From assembly GCA_047967505.1 (NCBI GenBank), contig CM106540.1: 64,000 nt of DNA, one strand, 5' to 3'. This DNA is from Dipteris shenzhenensis (taxonomy: Eukaryota > Polypodiophyta > Polypodiopsida > Gleicheniales). The translations under genes were made by a program, and so were the position numbers. The notes beneath the pieces were generated by a model that had not been told where the DNA came from, made no database searches, and saw nothing but the letters and a program-made list of their open reading frames with translations. Below are positions 38,501 through 52,488 of this stretch, piece after piece (position 1 is the stretch's first letter; every line of letters starts with the position of its first letter).

Positions 38501-41500
38501 CTTCTCTTCTTGAGAAGAGGAAATTCTATTCATTCCATTGGGATTTGAGAGCTTCTTGTTTGAGAGCATTCCAAACCATTTATGAGTGCTTAGTTGTTTA
38601 GGATTGAGAGAAAGAGCTAGTTTTCTGAAAGAGATAGGGACTCTCAAAGACATCTCTTTGAGAGATCATTACAAAGGGGACCATGTCGACTTGCTTCTCC
38701 ATTAAGTCTCTCTACTCCAACAACCCTTGGCACCTTCTAAGACTCACAGCTTCAGATCCACTAGCAGTCAGGGATCGGTTAGTACGAGATGCAGAGGTCC
38801 TCGCCATCATCATTGGAAAAACGGTGGACTAGGTCCTTCCTCACATTTGATTGGTAGACACAACATGGACCACGCTAAAGGACGAGTACGAAATCAATAA
38901 CATGACTAGGATCCTCGATTTGGAGACAAAACTTTGTAACATGAAGATGGAGGGGGACACCCTGGGGATTAGATGAAGGTATTGAGGGGTCAACCATCAA
39001 CAATTGGTCAACATACAGATTCGGCAAGGATTGCTAGGTTTTTGCTTGGCACGCTCCCTAGGAGCGACAAAGGGTTTGTTACAACCACGGTTATATGAGA
39101 ATGGTTGGCATGGTGACTTTTGAGGAGCTAGTGTCTCCGCTTTCGTAGAAGAAGCTTGGGATAAAAAGTATGACGGCATGCTCCCTAGGAGCTACAAAGG
39201 GTTTACAACCATGGTTGTATGAGAATGGTCGGCATGGTGACTTTTGAGGAGCTTGGGCCTCTGCTTCATAGGAAGAAGCCCTACAAAGGGTTTGTTACAA
39301 CCATGGTTGTATAAGAATGGTCGGCATGGTGACTTTTGAGGAGCTAGTGCCTTTGCTTTCGTAGGAGGAAGCCCGGGATAAAAAGTATGACGGATTTGAA
39401 GGTAAGCCTTTATGCACAAGTCAAGAGCAAATGCACAGGAAGCCCGACAACAAAAAGAAGAAGCCCGACAACAAAAAGAAGAAATGACAAACTGGATGAT
39501 GATGAGGTCTCTTAGTCCAATAGAGGTAAGAAGAAGAAGAAATGTTTCTATTGCGTCTAGCTAGGACATGTCCTGGTCTCCACCATGAAGGCTTTCAACA
39601 AGTTCATTAAGTTCACCATCCAGTAACTTGTTGCTGAGCTTTAAAGAAGCATTAGGACATCCCCCTCTGCATGCCAAGAAGGCTTTCACCCTCCAATCTC
39701 TCGTCACTTGAGAAACACAGAGATAAGATTATGCCGATAACATGCTACTAATGTTCGAATGTATGCACAAAGAAAATACATACCAATGAAACCACCCATT
39801 TATATGCTTTCTATGAAAACAAGCCATGTACCTCATGGAGGCACCCACAACATCCCTATGTAATCCCGTAGTGCTATTCCAATGCTATTCCAATGTCCAT
39901 GCATCCATCTGACTTTGAGCCTTGAGGTCCACTTAGAGACACCTCCCTTATGCAAGTGATATAGCTTTGCGCCCAGAGTAATCCGAGCAAGCATTGTTGT
40001 CCTTCACCTCCACAAAGGTTGCTGGTCCCACTGACTCTTCAGACCATCTCTCGATGTTAGACATACACACCTATGTTGGAGATATCATAGCCAAAGAGTA
40101 TGTGGCGATGTGATGTGTTGGTGTGTAGTACTAGGAGTTCTAGTACTAGTTCATGTGTGTGAGTCATGTGTGAGTGCCACGTGTCACTATGGGACTTATC
40201 TTATATGCACATGGTGCTAATGTGTGAGTGAGTAACCTATATAAGGCTTGTAGTTCACTTATCATGCAATACTTGATGAATGAGCCTTCATTATGTTTTC
40301 ATTTGAGTATCACTTCTACACTCCCTAGCCTCTCTCTCCCTCTTTTAGCTCCACTTCCGCCCACAGCCTCTACTGTTACGGCTACTGGCTCTGATATACA
40401 CCCATGACATCGATTGTCCCATCCTCCCCTAGGATAGAAGGTTGTCACTGACACCATCTCTTCCATCTCTCCCTTCTTCTCCCGCTACAGTTCTCTCTCC
40501 GATTATGGCACCTACTTTGGAGGGGTCATACACTGTTCCGCACTACTCGACCTTTCTCTCTCCTCTGCCTCTCAGTCAGCCCACACTCCCTCACCCTGCT
40601 AGGATCACCTCATCATCCCCATACCGCACCCATCTTACCCAGTCATCACCCAGTCTCCAGTCTCTTACTCACACCTTCAGGCCACATTCCTATCAGTTTC
40701 CGTTAGAGCACGGACGAGCTGACCCATCAGAGGCTTGGGAGTATTTTTTGATGGAGGTCCAGAGCATCCGAGAGTGCGAGAGGGAGCTGTCACGCTTCGC
40801 ACAGGAGCAGACATGTTTCACCCAAGAGCAAGCACGACTCATACAGGAGCAATCTTAGGCTATCCGAGTCCAGGCTGATCTTATTGAGGGGCTCAGACAG
40901 GAGATCTCACAGCTCTGACAAGAGGTCACTACTGTACGTACAGTCCCAGGGAGCACCCCAGTTGTGGAGGCACAGATTGCGAGCATGCAATCTGCCATCG
41001 AGGAGACGTCTAGATGGGTTGACGTAGCCCAACGGGAACCTGCAAGGGTTACCGTTGCGGCTACCCTCCTGGAGCAGCAGCAGAGAGCTAGCAAGGCTCT
41101 CAACATCAGAGTATGTGGGATTCCCCGTACTGAGGCTACCCCGATGGCAGATGCGCAAGCCTTCGTGACCACTATCCTAGGGGCGACTGAGCACAGGATT
41201 GAGAGAGCATGGTGGGTTGGGAGGGACTCCAACCGAGAGCAGCCCCTTATCATCCGGTTCCATGACGCCCATGCACGGCTTTCGGCTTTACGTCGTAGGT
41301 CAACCTTACAAGACCAGTCAGCGATCTCCATGGACGAGGACCTCACTCCACTACAGGTTGAGGAGAGGCGTTTCCTACTGTAGCAGTGGGATTAGGCCCG
41401 CAAAGAGGGGAAGTGGACAGTAGTACGGAATGGACGACTCCTTACAGTAGGCCCTTGTCGGGCACCCACCTCTCCTCCCACATAGGGGGGCGGGGTCTAT

Positions 41501-44500
41501 GAGACCCAGACACCCGAGACCCTATCTTGTACCATTTGGAACTGTAATGGTACCTGATGGTCAGAATCAGGGAACTTCTGGGAATCCTATACAGGTCACA
41601 ACATAGTCTTTTACACAGAGACACATCATAGTACAGAGCGCCCACTACCAGCAGTCAGCGGGTATATATGGGAGTCTGCCTACAGAGATGAGACGAGGGA
41701 TACAGGAGGGGTTCGAGGATCAGGAGGAGTCGCAGTCCTTTACAGATTCACACTTTTGGGGACCATTTCAGTGGAGTAGAGAGATCCACTGGATAGCCAA
41801 GATTTGTTTATTGCAGTTTGCTACTTCCCCCCCGAGACCTCCCGCTGTGTCAGAGAAAGGGGAGGATGAGACGTCCCCATTTGCTGGTCTGTATCAGTCC
41901 ATCGACTTCTCTAGCCGCGGGGAAGTGCTCTTAGTTGCGGACTTCAACGCGAGAACAGGCGCTCGTCAGGCACCACTCCTCGACTTCAGGGATGATTCCA
42001 CTCTACTACCAGACATTGACCTTGAGGACGCAGGTATGCTACGAGTTTCGGTTGATAGATGAGGACCGCTCACATCCTATGGGCAGGCCCTACTAGACCT
42101 CGGCAGGATATATGATCTCACTATTTATAATGGTCTTGACAAATGGCCCGCATCAGGTGGCTTCACTTGCATTCCACATGGGGGAGGCTACAATGTTATG
42201 GACTACATCATGGGATCCCTTGCCTTCACGTCTCGCATCACTGACTTTACCGTAGCACCTCTCCCTCCAGGGACTGGACCATACCTATCTTTTCTTTAGC
42301 ATTTCTACCCCCCGCCACACAGCACTTTCTACCCTGTTGAGCTCTTACTCCACTTACCATGATATACACTTAGATCGCAATCACTCACTGACTTACTCTG
42401 GCCATCTGTACATACTTCTCGCACACATTGACTTTCTACCCTTACTAGAAGACCGTGCTGCCCTAGTCACTTGCTCACTACACGATGTCGCTCTTCACGC
42501 CTTTTCCCACACCACCCGCTCCACCCGTCCACCACCTCTTGGGATCGTACCTTGTAGCAGTCAGGGTGAATGTGGGGACAGGAGCTATTAAACCAATTGT
42601 GCGTAGAGCGTTGGATGACACATCTTCAACAACAATCTCAAGCAAATCAGCTCCCTTGCAATAGCATGCCATAGCAGGTGACTCACAAAGCAATGCCAAT
42701 AACTGGATACAAACATTGGCAACCATCGACAACTGCCATTCATTAGACCCCATCTTCTCACAGATCGATGCTAAGGCGCTACATGTAGATCCTTCACTCC
42801 AACATGAAGAACCAATCGATCTAGAGATGCCATTCTTTATGGCTGACCTCGAGTGGGATAATGAACCTGAAGAAGGTACCCATAGCAATGATGACTCACA
42901 TTTTCCTTGGGACCTTGAAACAGAGGCTACAAATGCTGAAATTGAAGGTCAAATCTTTGATAATGACTTAGCCATTCTGCATGCCCTCGCTACACGAGTA
43001 TTGCCGTTTGGTACGTAGGAAGAAACTTGACTTCGTGCGTCGGAATGAGGAGGAGCTACTGAACATTCTGTTTAGTAACAACTCTAAGGACTTTTGGCGG
43101 AGATTTCTAGAGGGACGGTCCCCCCCACCACTCATTGACACTCAAGTGTGGTTTGATTATGCACACATGCTCTATGATGTCCCAAATCAGCCAGCCCCTA
43201 ACCTCTGACATATGCCATGTCCCACATTCTGCACCCTCTTCACTAGGGGGGGGGTAAAAGGATTCCGTAATGAAACTTCATAATGGCCGAGCAAAGGATC
43301 ATGAGGGACTATGCAGTGAGTTCATTGCATATGGGATTAACCACCTAGCCTCGATCTTAGCCAAGCTATTTGATGACGCTCCACGCACCTGGACTATCAA
43401 CACTATCTCACCCATCCACAAGGCAGGGGATCCCTTGAACCCGGAGAACTACAGGACCATCATGATTGGACATGTCATGTCCAAGATTTATGCATCAATA
43501 CTTGATTCTGAGGTCATCAGATTTACGGAGTGGCGAGGACTCAAAGCAGCGAGACAGGCTGGTTTCAGGTGGGATCATGGGACCATGGACCACATTCTCG
43601 CGCTCAAATGTATCATCGAGGAGGCGAGGGCACGGAAGCAGAGGGTTTACTGTTGCTTTGTGGACTTCCGCAAGGCATTTGACACCGTTCCGAGAGCCCG
43701 CCTCATATGACGCCTACAGGATCTGGGTTACGACTAGGAGATCATTTGGGCTGTCATGGCACTTTATGAGCGAGTTTCAGGTAGACTTAGGACATGATTT
43801 GGATGGACAGACGAGATCATGAGCACTATCGGGGTTAAACAAGGATGCCCATTATTACCTACCTTGTTTGGCCTCTACATCGACGAGCTCGAGACAGTGA
43901 TGCAGGCACAAGGTGGGGTAGGCTGCTCTCTCGCGGGCACATTGATCCGGATATAACTTTATGCAGATGACGTGGCTCTCTTGTCTTCCTCAGTAGAGGG
44001 GCTCCAGAGACACCTTGACGCACTACAGTCCTTCTGTGAGTCTCATGATTTGAAGGTCAACTTGGGTAAAACCAAGGTTATGATCTTCAATACATCTCGA
44101 CTGGTTGATGAGTCCCCTGTTGAGGTAGTTTCAGTTATCCGTGAGGATCTACTACAGCTACACACATTCTGGACTTGGTTGGGCCCGCGTGATCTTCCAG
44201 TGAAGCTGAGCTTCTAGAGAGATCACTTTCTACATATCACAGCGGAGGGTTTCATTGATCCACTAGGATACACGCAGATTCACCTATCCCACTCGTTGAG
44301 GATCTCCCTTGGGCAGTTTCGGGTCTCTTCACACAGACTTCGTATCGAAAGTGGCCGAGCAGAGTGGTTACCCAGGGAGTGGCGCATATGCACATTGTGT
44401 GACATGCAGGAGGTACTTGCATTTCGAGTTACTCCAGGGTTGCTGCTGCAGAACTTTCTTCAATAGAGTAGTTTTCGGGGCTGTTCCTAGCCTCTATTTC

Positions 44501-45760
44501 ATCTAGAATTGTCGATTCTTGGCCTTGTGATCTGTTGGTGCATATATGGTCCACCCATACCTCTACTACAGCCTCTTGGTATAGCTTGGAGCTGGTTTAC
44601 AGAAACGCTTTACAAATTTCGAGCTATCTCATAGCATTCGGCACCCCTCCAGCTCCCTTCTGAGGATTTCGGACCTTTTACAGCACCTTGAGCACTCATC
44701 TTGCCCACAAGTGCTCTCCTATTGGTCCATTCTTGCACTTCAGGGTATCTACTTGCTGTTATTTGACTTGGGTTCACTCAGTTCTCTATTTCAAGGAGTA
44801 TTCTTGCTGCTTTTCCATTATAGTTTGCATTTTGGATCCCCCGAGAGCCCCCACCAGCAGTTGGACACATTTATTCAAGCATTTCTCAAGTTGCTGAGTC
44901 ATTTCAGAGCTCTAGATAAGCTCCTTTATTGGCTGGTTATCTATTTCAGCTTTTTGTCTTTGCTACCTCAGTTTGACAGAATGGAGCCTCGTCCTCGTGG
45001 TGAAGAGTCATCAACTCTATCTCTAGCCAGGGATGAATAACATGACAAAGCATTGGCGCTTATTTGTGTGAGGTTGGTCAACAAATTGCTTCATCAACTT
45101 GACCTCACTACTTCAGCTAAGGAGAACCTGGACAAGCTCAAGAATATTTATGCTACATCTACTGGACCTGAGCATGAAGCTTCGGTTGCTATATTGCATG
45201 CTCTATTCTTCTCCGAGGAGGTAGATGATGCTTAGTTCTATGTGTGTTTGTGTTGAGTTAATAAAGGTTCTCAAGCCTTGAGTTGTCCCTCTAAATTGAA
45301 TGTATTTGGAGTCAATAAGAGGTCTTGGGTTGTCCCCCGAAAAGGAACGTGTTGTCTTTTACTTTGGTATGATGATATTGACCACCCAGTTCAGAGTAAG
45401 GGGGGGTGATGAGTGATTGCCAGGTGTTGGATAGTTGGACTTGCTCTTTGCAGTATTGTGGTGGAGGGGGGATCGGTTTACTTTTGCGTGTTGGGTCTCA
45501 CACTCTTTGCTCTAAAAGGGGGTGTCGGAGATATCATAGCCAAAGAGTGTGTGGTGATGTGATGTGTTGGTGTGTAGTACTAGGAGTTCTAGTACTAGTT
45601 CATGTGTGTGTGTCATGTGAGTGCCACGTGTTACTATAGGACTTATCCCATATGCACATGGTGATGAGTAGCCTATATTTCACTTATCATGCCATACTTG
45701 ATGAATGAATGAAAGCCTTCATTATGTTTTTATTTGAGTGTCACTTCTTCACTCCCTAGC

Positions 45761-45798
<38 letters not shown>

Positions 45799-48308
45799 TC
45801 CTCACACCATGTTTCTAACAACTTGTACACTAAGGTATTGCGATAATTCTTTCTATCTTAAATGGTGCGTTGCCCTATTAGCTAGATTTAGATTTAGATG
45901 CTCATTTGGGAGAGACTAAAATGAAATCATTTAGGCTTCACAAGCAGTTGGAGCTTGAATGAAGAGATTTGGACTACTTTTTGATTACCCTTCTCCTTTA
46001 GTGCTAGCCTTCGTCATGGTTGAGTTTGCCCTTCACCTCCGGAGTGCCGACAGAAACTCAGTACAAAGACTTTGTATAAATGGATGCTCAAGTATGTGTG
46101 GGTGTGTGGATTTGTATGTGTGAGAGCATACTTTTATACTATGGTCTACACCCACTGTTGGGCGTTGATGGCGTCAGTGGGGATGTCATAGTAGCTAGTC
46201 CCTACTATGCGTGATGGAGTTTATGGTTTTCAATCTTATGAGTGACTATCGTGAGATTGAAATTGCACTATGATGTGTTTTTAGAGGATGAGTTTGGGAA
46301 TGTTCCTGGATTCATCTAGGTATATATTGTACACTAAGGTCTCCATATCTTACCTCTGTAGCACTCAGATTTATCACCAAGAAAAGCTCCTCAGCTATTA
46401 CCACATTAGCTGTTGGTTTTGAGTCCTAATTCTTGATTGGACTCTTTCCTCCTCTTTTGGTCAGCCTTCTTCTTTCTGCAGTCATCTAGATGTTAAGAAC
46501 ACTAGAGGATTACCTATTTGAGAGCTCATTTGGAGCTGATGGTCGAGGATTTTTAGAGATACACTTGGCTTTGGAGATCTGTGTGGATCAACCATTGGGA
46601 TCTCATTGCCTAGGTGAGTCACTGGCTACGGATACTGCTAGAGAGAAGACGTGTTAAAGTAGGCCTCGGGAGTGTGATGCTTGGCAGGTCCAGGCTGTCC
46701 TTAGATTCTGAGGGGGTCAGCTGGATTGAGGATTTCTCATAGGGGTCCACATCTAGGCAACATCCCGTTGATAGATGGTGGCACACTCTGTCCACATGTT
46801 GTATATGGCTTGGTCCATCATTATTGTTTCTACTCTGTTTGTTTGTTTGTCTCTCTGTCATTACGGCCATGTACACAGTACCCTTCTGGGGGGGTGATCT
46901 ATCAGCGATGCGACTGAGTGGTGCCACGTGGCGTTTTGAGAAATTTCAGGTGATGATGGGATCCAAGATGATTCGGAGCAAAACCCTCAGCCCCCAACCA
47001 GATCATACAGGTAGAGTTCGGCATGCCACCACTCCAAGTTGATGCCGCTTTCAGACAATCACTTATCTCCGCAAGGGCTGGGCCATACCTAGAGGGAGGA
47101 GGGGAATTAGCATGGATTGGTAGTTGGTACACATGCATAACTAAATGGTTTTTCAGCCAAGGCATCTAGATGGACTGTCTCCCCTCTTTTAGTACAGCTT
47201 AGATGCACTTGACCACTTGATTCGACGGGATGAGATCAACCGTATCATACGGTTGGACCTACTCTAGCTCCACATGTCATGGACTTCGGGGGGGCACCAG
47301 GAGCTCCCCACCAAGGTCCGATTCTACTGTGATCATTTCCTCAGAGTATTGGTGGATGGAGTGATTATCAGACCCCAGCACTCGGAGGACGGGCGAGTCT
47401 CTCGTCCCATCAGTTGAGGATTGAGGCAGGGAGAGCCATAGGTACACCCAGAGAGCAATAGATCTGTAGACTATGCACCTTGGAGGAGTTGGAGGTAGAG
47501 AAGCACTTTGTGTGTACTTGCCTTGTATACTATGAGATCTGAGGACGACACCATTGCTTATTTCAGAAGGGACACGGGTTTGAGCTCTCTCTTGACGGAT
47601 TCACTTCCAGGACTAGGTCTGCGTTGGTCTCTATTTGATGGATCTGCACGACAACATAGAGAGACCTTGGTGCATCGCATTAGAGAACAAGAGGAGATAT
47701 TGGCACCTGCGACTGAGCGAGATCGAGCCTAGCGGCATGTTACGAATTTTCACACTTTTGAGTATGCTGTTGGACATAGCAGAGTTGAAGAGGAGGAGAT
47801 AGATGACATGAGGGTCGAGGGTGATGAGACACGACGTGGAGAGACGTAGCTAGAGATGCAGAGACACACTAGGACACGCACGATGGAGGTCCAGTGCATC
47901 ACAACCATATTCGGAGGGGATCACTTGAACAGAGGGGTTACTATCGACATGGCCTGTCGGATATAGAGGTCACGGAGACCACGCCCCCCACCGTTGAGAG
48001 AATCGACCCTGTAGACACAAATACGAGATATTTTAGCAACGCATAGGAGAGCCACCATGGCACTGGGCTATGTATTTCAACCTTGAGGTTGAGTACTAGT
48101 TTTTGTTGTATTTGTTTTAGCTTAGAACTTAGTGCTCTACAAAGATTATAGCTGTTTTGTATTTGTCAAGGGTGTTCAGAGGCTCCACCCTTTCAGTTCT
48201 TTGTACCAAGTTCTTTCAATCTTGTAGACCGTTCGGTCTTTCGAAGACTTTAATAAACTTTTTTTCTTCAAAATAAAACCCCTCCCCTCCCCCCCCAAAA
48301 AAAAAAGA

Positions 48309-48355
<47 letters not shown>

Positions 48356-51300
48356 GTTTGTCGCTCAGATTACCGCTCGTTAGCTCTGTTTGTAGCGAGT
48401 TTGTAGCCAACCCGTCGTAGCTACGTCCGTTTGTCAACTTCTTTGTTAGAAACTCTCTCTCCGTCGTCTCTCCCTCCATTCGTCAACTCCCCATTAGAGC
48501 ATCGCTCAGGCCGTCACTTGTTGCTTGCTAGTCAGCCCGTCAGGTTGTAGGTCACGTCAGCTCATCGCTCAGACCACCGCGGACAACAGCGTAAAGAGCA
48601 CTAGGAGGCTTTCGTAACAAGGCTTACCGAACCCCAGGGTTTTTGGGCTGAACCTTACTCCAACCCTGGGGGTTAGTCACAGCAAAGGGGTGCCCAAAAT
48701 AATATACGCAGGCCACCATGGATGGAGAGGCCAAGACTCCCATGGCTTTCCCTAAGGTGAAGACTTTCACTCTGACTTCAAAAGCTTCATACTCCTCCAT
48801 CACATCCCTCCCTTTACCCCCCCCTACATGTTTGCAAATGCCTTCCCCGTATGCAAAGAATTATTTATGAAAGAAGAGAATGGTGAGAATGATAGACCCC
48901 TAAGAGCATATTTATTACTTACAGCAAGAGACCCGTGAGCTCAAGCTCAGACTTGCAGCTCTAGAGAAGGAAACAAATGCTTGGGAAGGACAAGGAAAAC
49001 ATGAAATCATTCACGACGAATTAGTGCAGATACACAACACAGCAGCACCCACACCACAGATGGTGACTAAAGTCCAGGACTTGGTTACAACTCAGCTCCA
49101 ATCAGTGAAACATGACATTATAGCAAGATTGGACACATCGGATGTATATTAAGAAGTACAAGAACAAGAAAAGAGGGTGGTTAATGTATGATTCATACGC
49201 ATAGGGGGGCTACGAGAGGGCTGGTTTTAAGGAAGTCAAAAGGAAAAGCTGGAAAATATCATGGAAAGAATCCCACAAATAGAGTGGGAAGCTGAAGATG
49301 TAATAGCTGTCTTACAGGAAGGGACACAAGCCAAAGTATGCTGCTAAGACAAGATGAAAAGAAGCAAGATTCTCAGGCAAACCGATAAGTTGAAGGGTAC
49401 TAAAATATGGATAACGGAGGAGCTGACCCCAACTCAGCTCAAACTGAAGGCCACTGAATTGACTAAAGTGAAGGATGCTCGTAAGGAAGGAAAATGGGCT
49501 GTTTACAGAGATGGAAAAGCACTAATCAAGTCCTAAACTGATATAATGCAGGCCAATTGTCTTTTGCAGTAGACTGTAGCTAACCTATAATATTTTTGAG
49601 TGCTATACACAGTCCCAAGAGACTCTCAGTCTATAACTGATGTTTGGTGTTTATCCTTTTGGTGTGTGTTTTGTCCCATAGGCCCGTGAGGCCTCCCAAG
49701 GACGTTGATATATATTTCTTTCTTTCTTTCTGTACTCCTTTTAAACTTTTCCTTTCCCTTCCACCCCCGAGCTTCCACTGTCTTCTCGTTTCCTGTCTAA
49801 ATTTGTCCATGCTCCTTTCTTACAAAACCAAATGTGTGGGTGAGAGGTCTCACATGGTCCTAGATTACATGGTTTGATGGGTGCATGTCTTTGTGACACG
49901 TGGAAAAGGCCTATCTAGTAGCATGGAAGGTCCAATTTTATTTTTTCTTGTTTGAGTAAGAGATGCAGCAGAATTGATAGGTTCAAGTTTTGTGCTTTTT
50001 AACTCAATTTTATGTTATATGATTTTTTTGCAGGAATTTTTCAGATGTCTAGCCATTTGCCACACTGTCCTTCCTGAAGGTCCTGAATCTCCTGAAAAGA
50101 TAACTTATCAAGCCGCTTCTCCCGATGAAGCTGCCTTGGTAACAGCTGCCAAAAAATTTGGCTTCTTCTTTTTCAGGTTTGCTGAAAAATCCTTTACCCT
50201 AGTTTGAAATTGAGTTCAGATGGATATCGCATGACTATGCCACTAAGGGAAGATGACAGCAGACGGAATCCCATGGACAGCAAGCAAGAATGTGCATAAG
50301 AAGCCAGGATATATCTTCAGTGCATAATATGCTAAAACAGCTCTCTCTCTTGGACAATCGAAACTATGTAGTTGTAATTCTGTTTCTTGCTTTGTGACGT
50401 TTGATGATGCTTGCTCCTTCAAGCACTGATGTAATATGATTTTGGCGTTAAAAGGGAGTCGCCATCATTGGTCAGCATTTCTTTTTAGCAAGAAAGACTT
50501 GATGAAGTTTTGGTGCTCATGGGGACCTGCATTGCATAGTCTTTACGTGGTTTAGCTCTTTGTGTGCATTACGGGATACAGTAAACAGGCCAGATGCTAG
50601 CAGGAATTGCTTTGTTTTCCCTATTTCTTTAAACTACTTTGTAGGCTTATCAATGTGAGGATGTTAAGGCTTTGACTTAAGTTTTGTAGTTTTAAGTAAT
50701 TTTTTCCCTCCGATTATGATAACATCTGCACTTGACAAACAGATGTTTGAGTCGCTCGATTTGATTTCTTACAGAAAATGGCTTGCATATCAGAATTAGC
50801 GTAAAAGTATTGTTCATTGTAACAGACGCTCTCCAACAATAATCAAAGTTCGTGAATCACACATTGGAAAGATTGGGCGCATTCAGGATGTCGAATATGA
50901 AATTTTAAATGTTCTCGAATTTAACAGGTGAGCCTTTTCTCCTGTACAGACAAGTTCAAGATAGATGACTTGCAAAGATGCGTAGAGTTGAGAAAACAAA
51001 CTAATTTTAGAAAAACTTTGCACTTTGATCTAATTTACCACTGTTCTGCTGGGGCAGTGTAAGAAAGCGTCAGTCTGTCATTTGCCGTCATCCGAATGGG
51101 AGATTGGTGCTGTATTGTAAGGTAAGACAAGAGTTTGCAATGTTCTAAACTTGACAGCTGTCCAAGTCAGTTGCAATTTTCTCTGTTCATTTGGGACTTG
51201 ATGTGTAGGGTGCTGATTCCGTTATTTATGAGCGTTTGGCCGAAGGACATAACTCGTTTAAAGACATCACTCGTGATCATCTAGAACATTTTGGAGCAGC

Positions 51301-52427
51301 TGGGCTTCGCACACTGTGCTTAGCTTATAGGGATTTGAATAATACTGTCTATGAATCTTGGAATGAGAAATTTATCCAAGCAAAATCAGCATTGCGTGAC
51401 CGAGAGAAAAAGCTTGATGAGGTTGGTTATCCACATCCTTTTCGTGATAACAATGATTTGTGACTGTAGCATGCAATTAACTTCAATGCTGTTGTGTAGA
51501 TTGGCTTCCAAAATCTGTCGTCGTGTAGATTTACCTTTCTGTTTGGTCTTGTCCTCCAAATCATGCAATTTGGTATAGATGAAATTTTGTTTTCTTGGTA
51601 CAGTGGTACTTTAAAAGTTTTCCTTTTTGAGTTAATAAAAAACTATAGCAATTTAGATAGACCAGGTGGACTTCCATGGGACCCCTCAACTAGATTATGC
51701 AATCGTGAATGGCACAATAGCATCCTGCAATAAACAAATGTGGAAGGTGCATTGGAAGAACAGACCACCCTAATTGTAAATGGACCATTGTAAAGGAGCG
51801 AAAAATTGTGGCTCCATGTGTGTCAAAAACTTTATTAACGTCTACGAAAGACCAAAGGGTTAATGAGACCCTGAGGGTGGGGCCACTAAAATGGGTACCC
51901 CTACTCAAGGCTGATGCTTGTGACAAGAATTGTCCTTCTCCTTTTCTCCCTTTCCATGTTGGATTACTGCTGATAAGAGGCCTGTTTGCAGGGGGGGCTC
52001 TAAACTGGGGAGCAGCCCATATTAAAGATCCTATAGAGCAGCACCCCCTCGAAGAGGTTCAATTCAGCTCAGCAGAAGGAGGTGAGAAAGGCTAGAGGCA
52101 GGGCTAGAGGGGTATCCAGGAGGTTGTAGGGGATAGGTCGAGGGTAGGCGGGGTAGAGGGGTAAGTCGAGCGGGCTGTAGCGGGGTGAGTCGGGTTAGAG
52201 GGCTGAGTCGAGGGGGGCTATAAAGGGTAGGCTAGAGACGTGAGTTGGGGGGAGCTGCTGCAGGTGGAGGGAGGAGAAGAAGGCGGAGGGAGGGAGTAAC
52301 TGAGTGGGGCTGCAGCTGGCGGAACTGGGGTAGGCGGTGCTGCAAGGAGGTCACCCAAGGTAAGGGACTGCCGCCAAGTAGGCGGGAGCCGGGGGTTGCA
52401 GCTGGGTGGGAGAGGAGTAGAGGCAGC

Positions 52428-52488
<61 letters not shown>

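Larger units (their letters stand above)
44485..45820 (+). mobile_element. 3' part of a family B copia-type LTR element
   Basis: The 3' UTR (45250-45420, gttgtccc repeats and ccacccagttcagagtaagg) is the reverse complement of 9640-9775 in the gag-only element. A polypurine tract (aaaaggggg) and the LTR at 45523 follow. The internal part has no pol motif, so this is also non-autonomous or truncated. Confidence 0.72.

Noticed and set aside
40380-40405. ggctctgatata as a reverse primer-binding site of another copia element
   Set aside because: It matches only partly and has no LTR on the side where one should be. It lies just upstream of the LINE ORF1 frame and may be chance.
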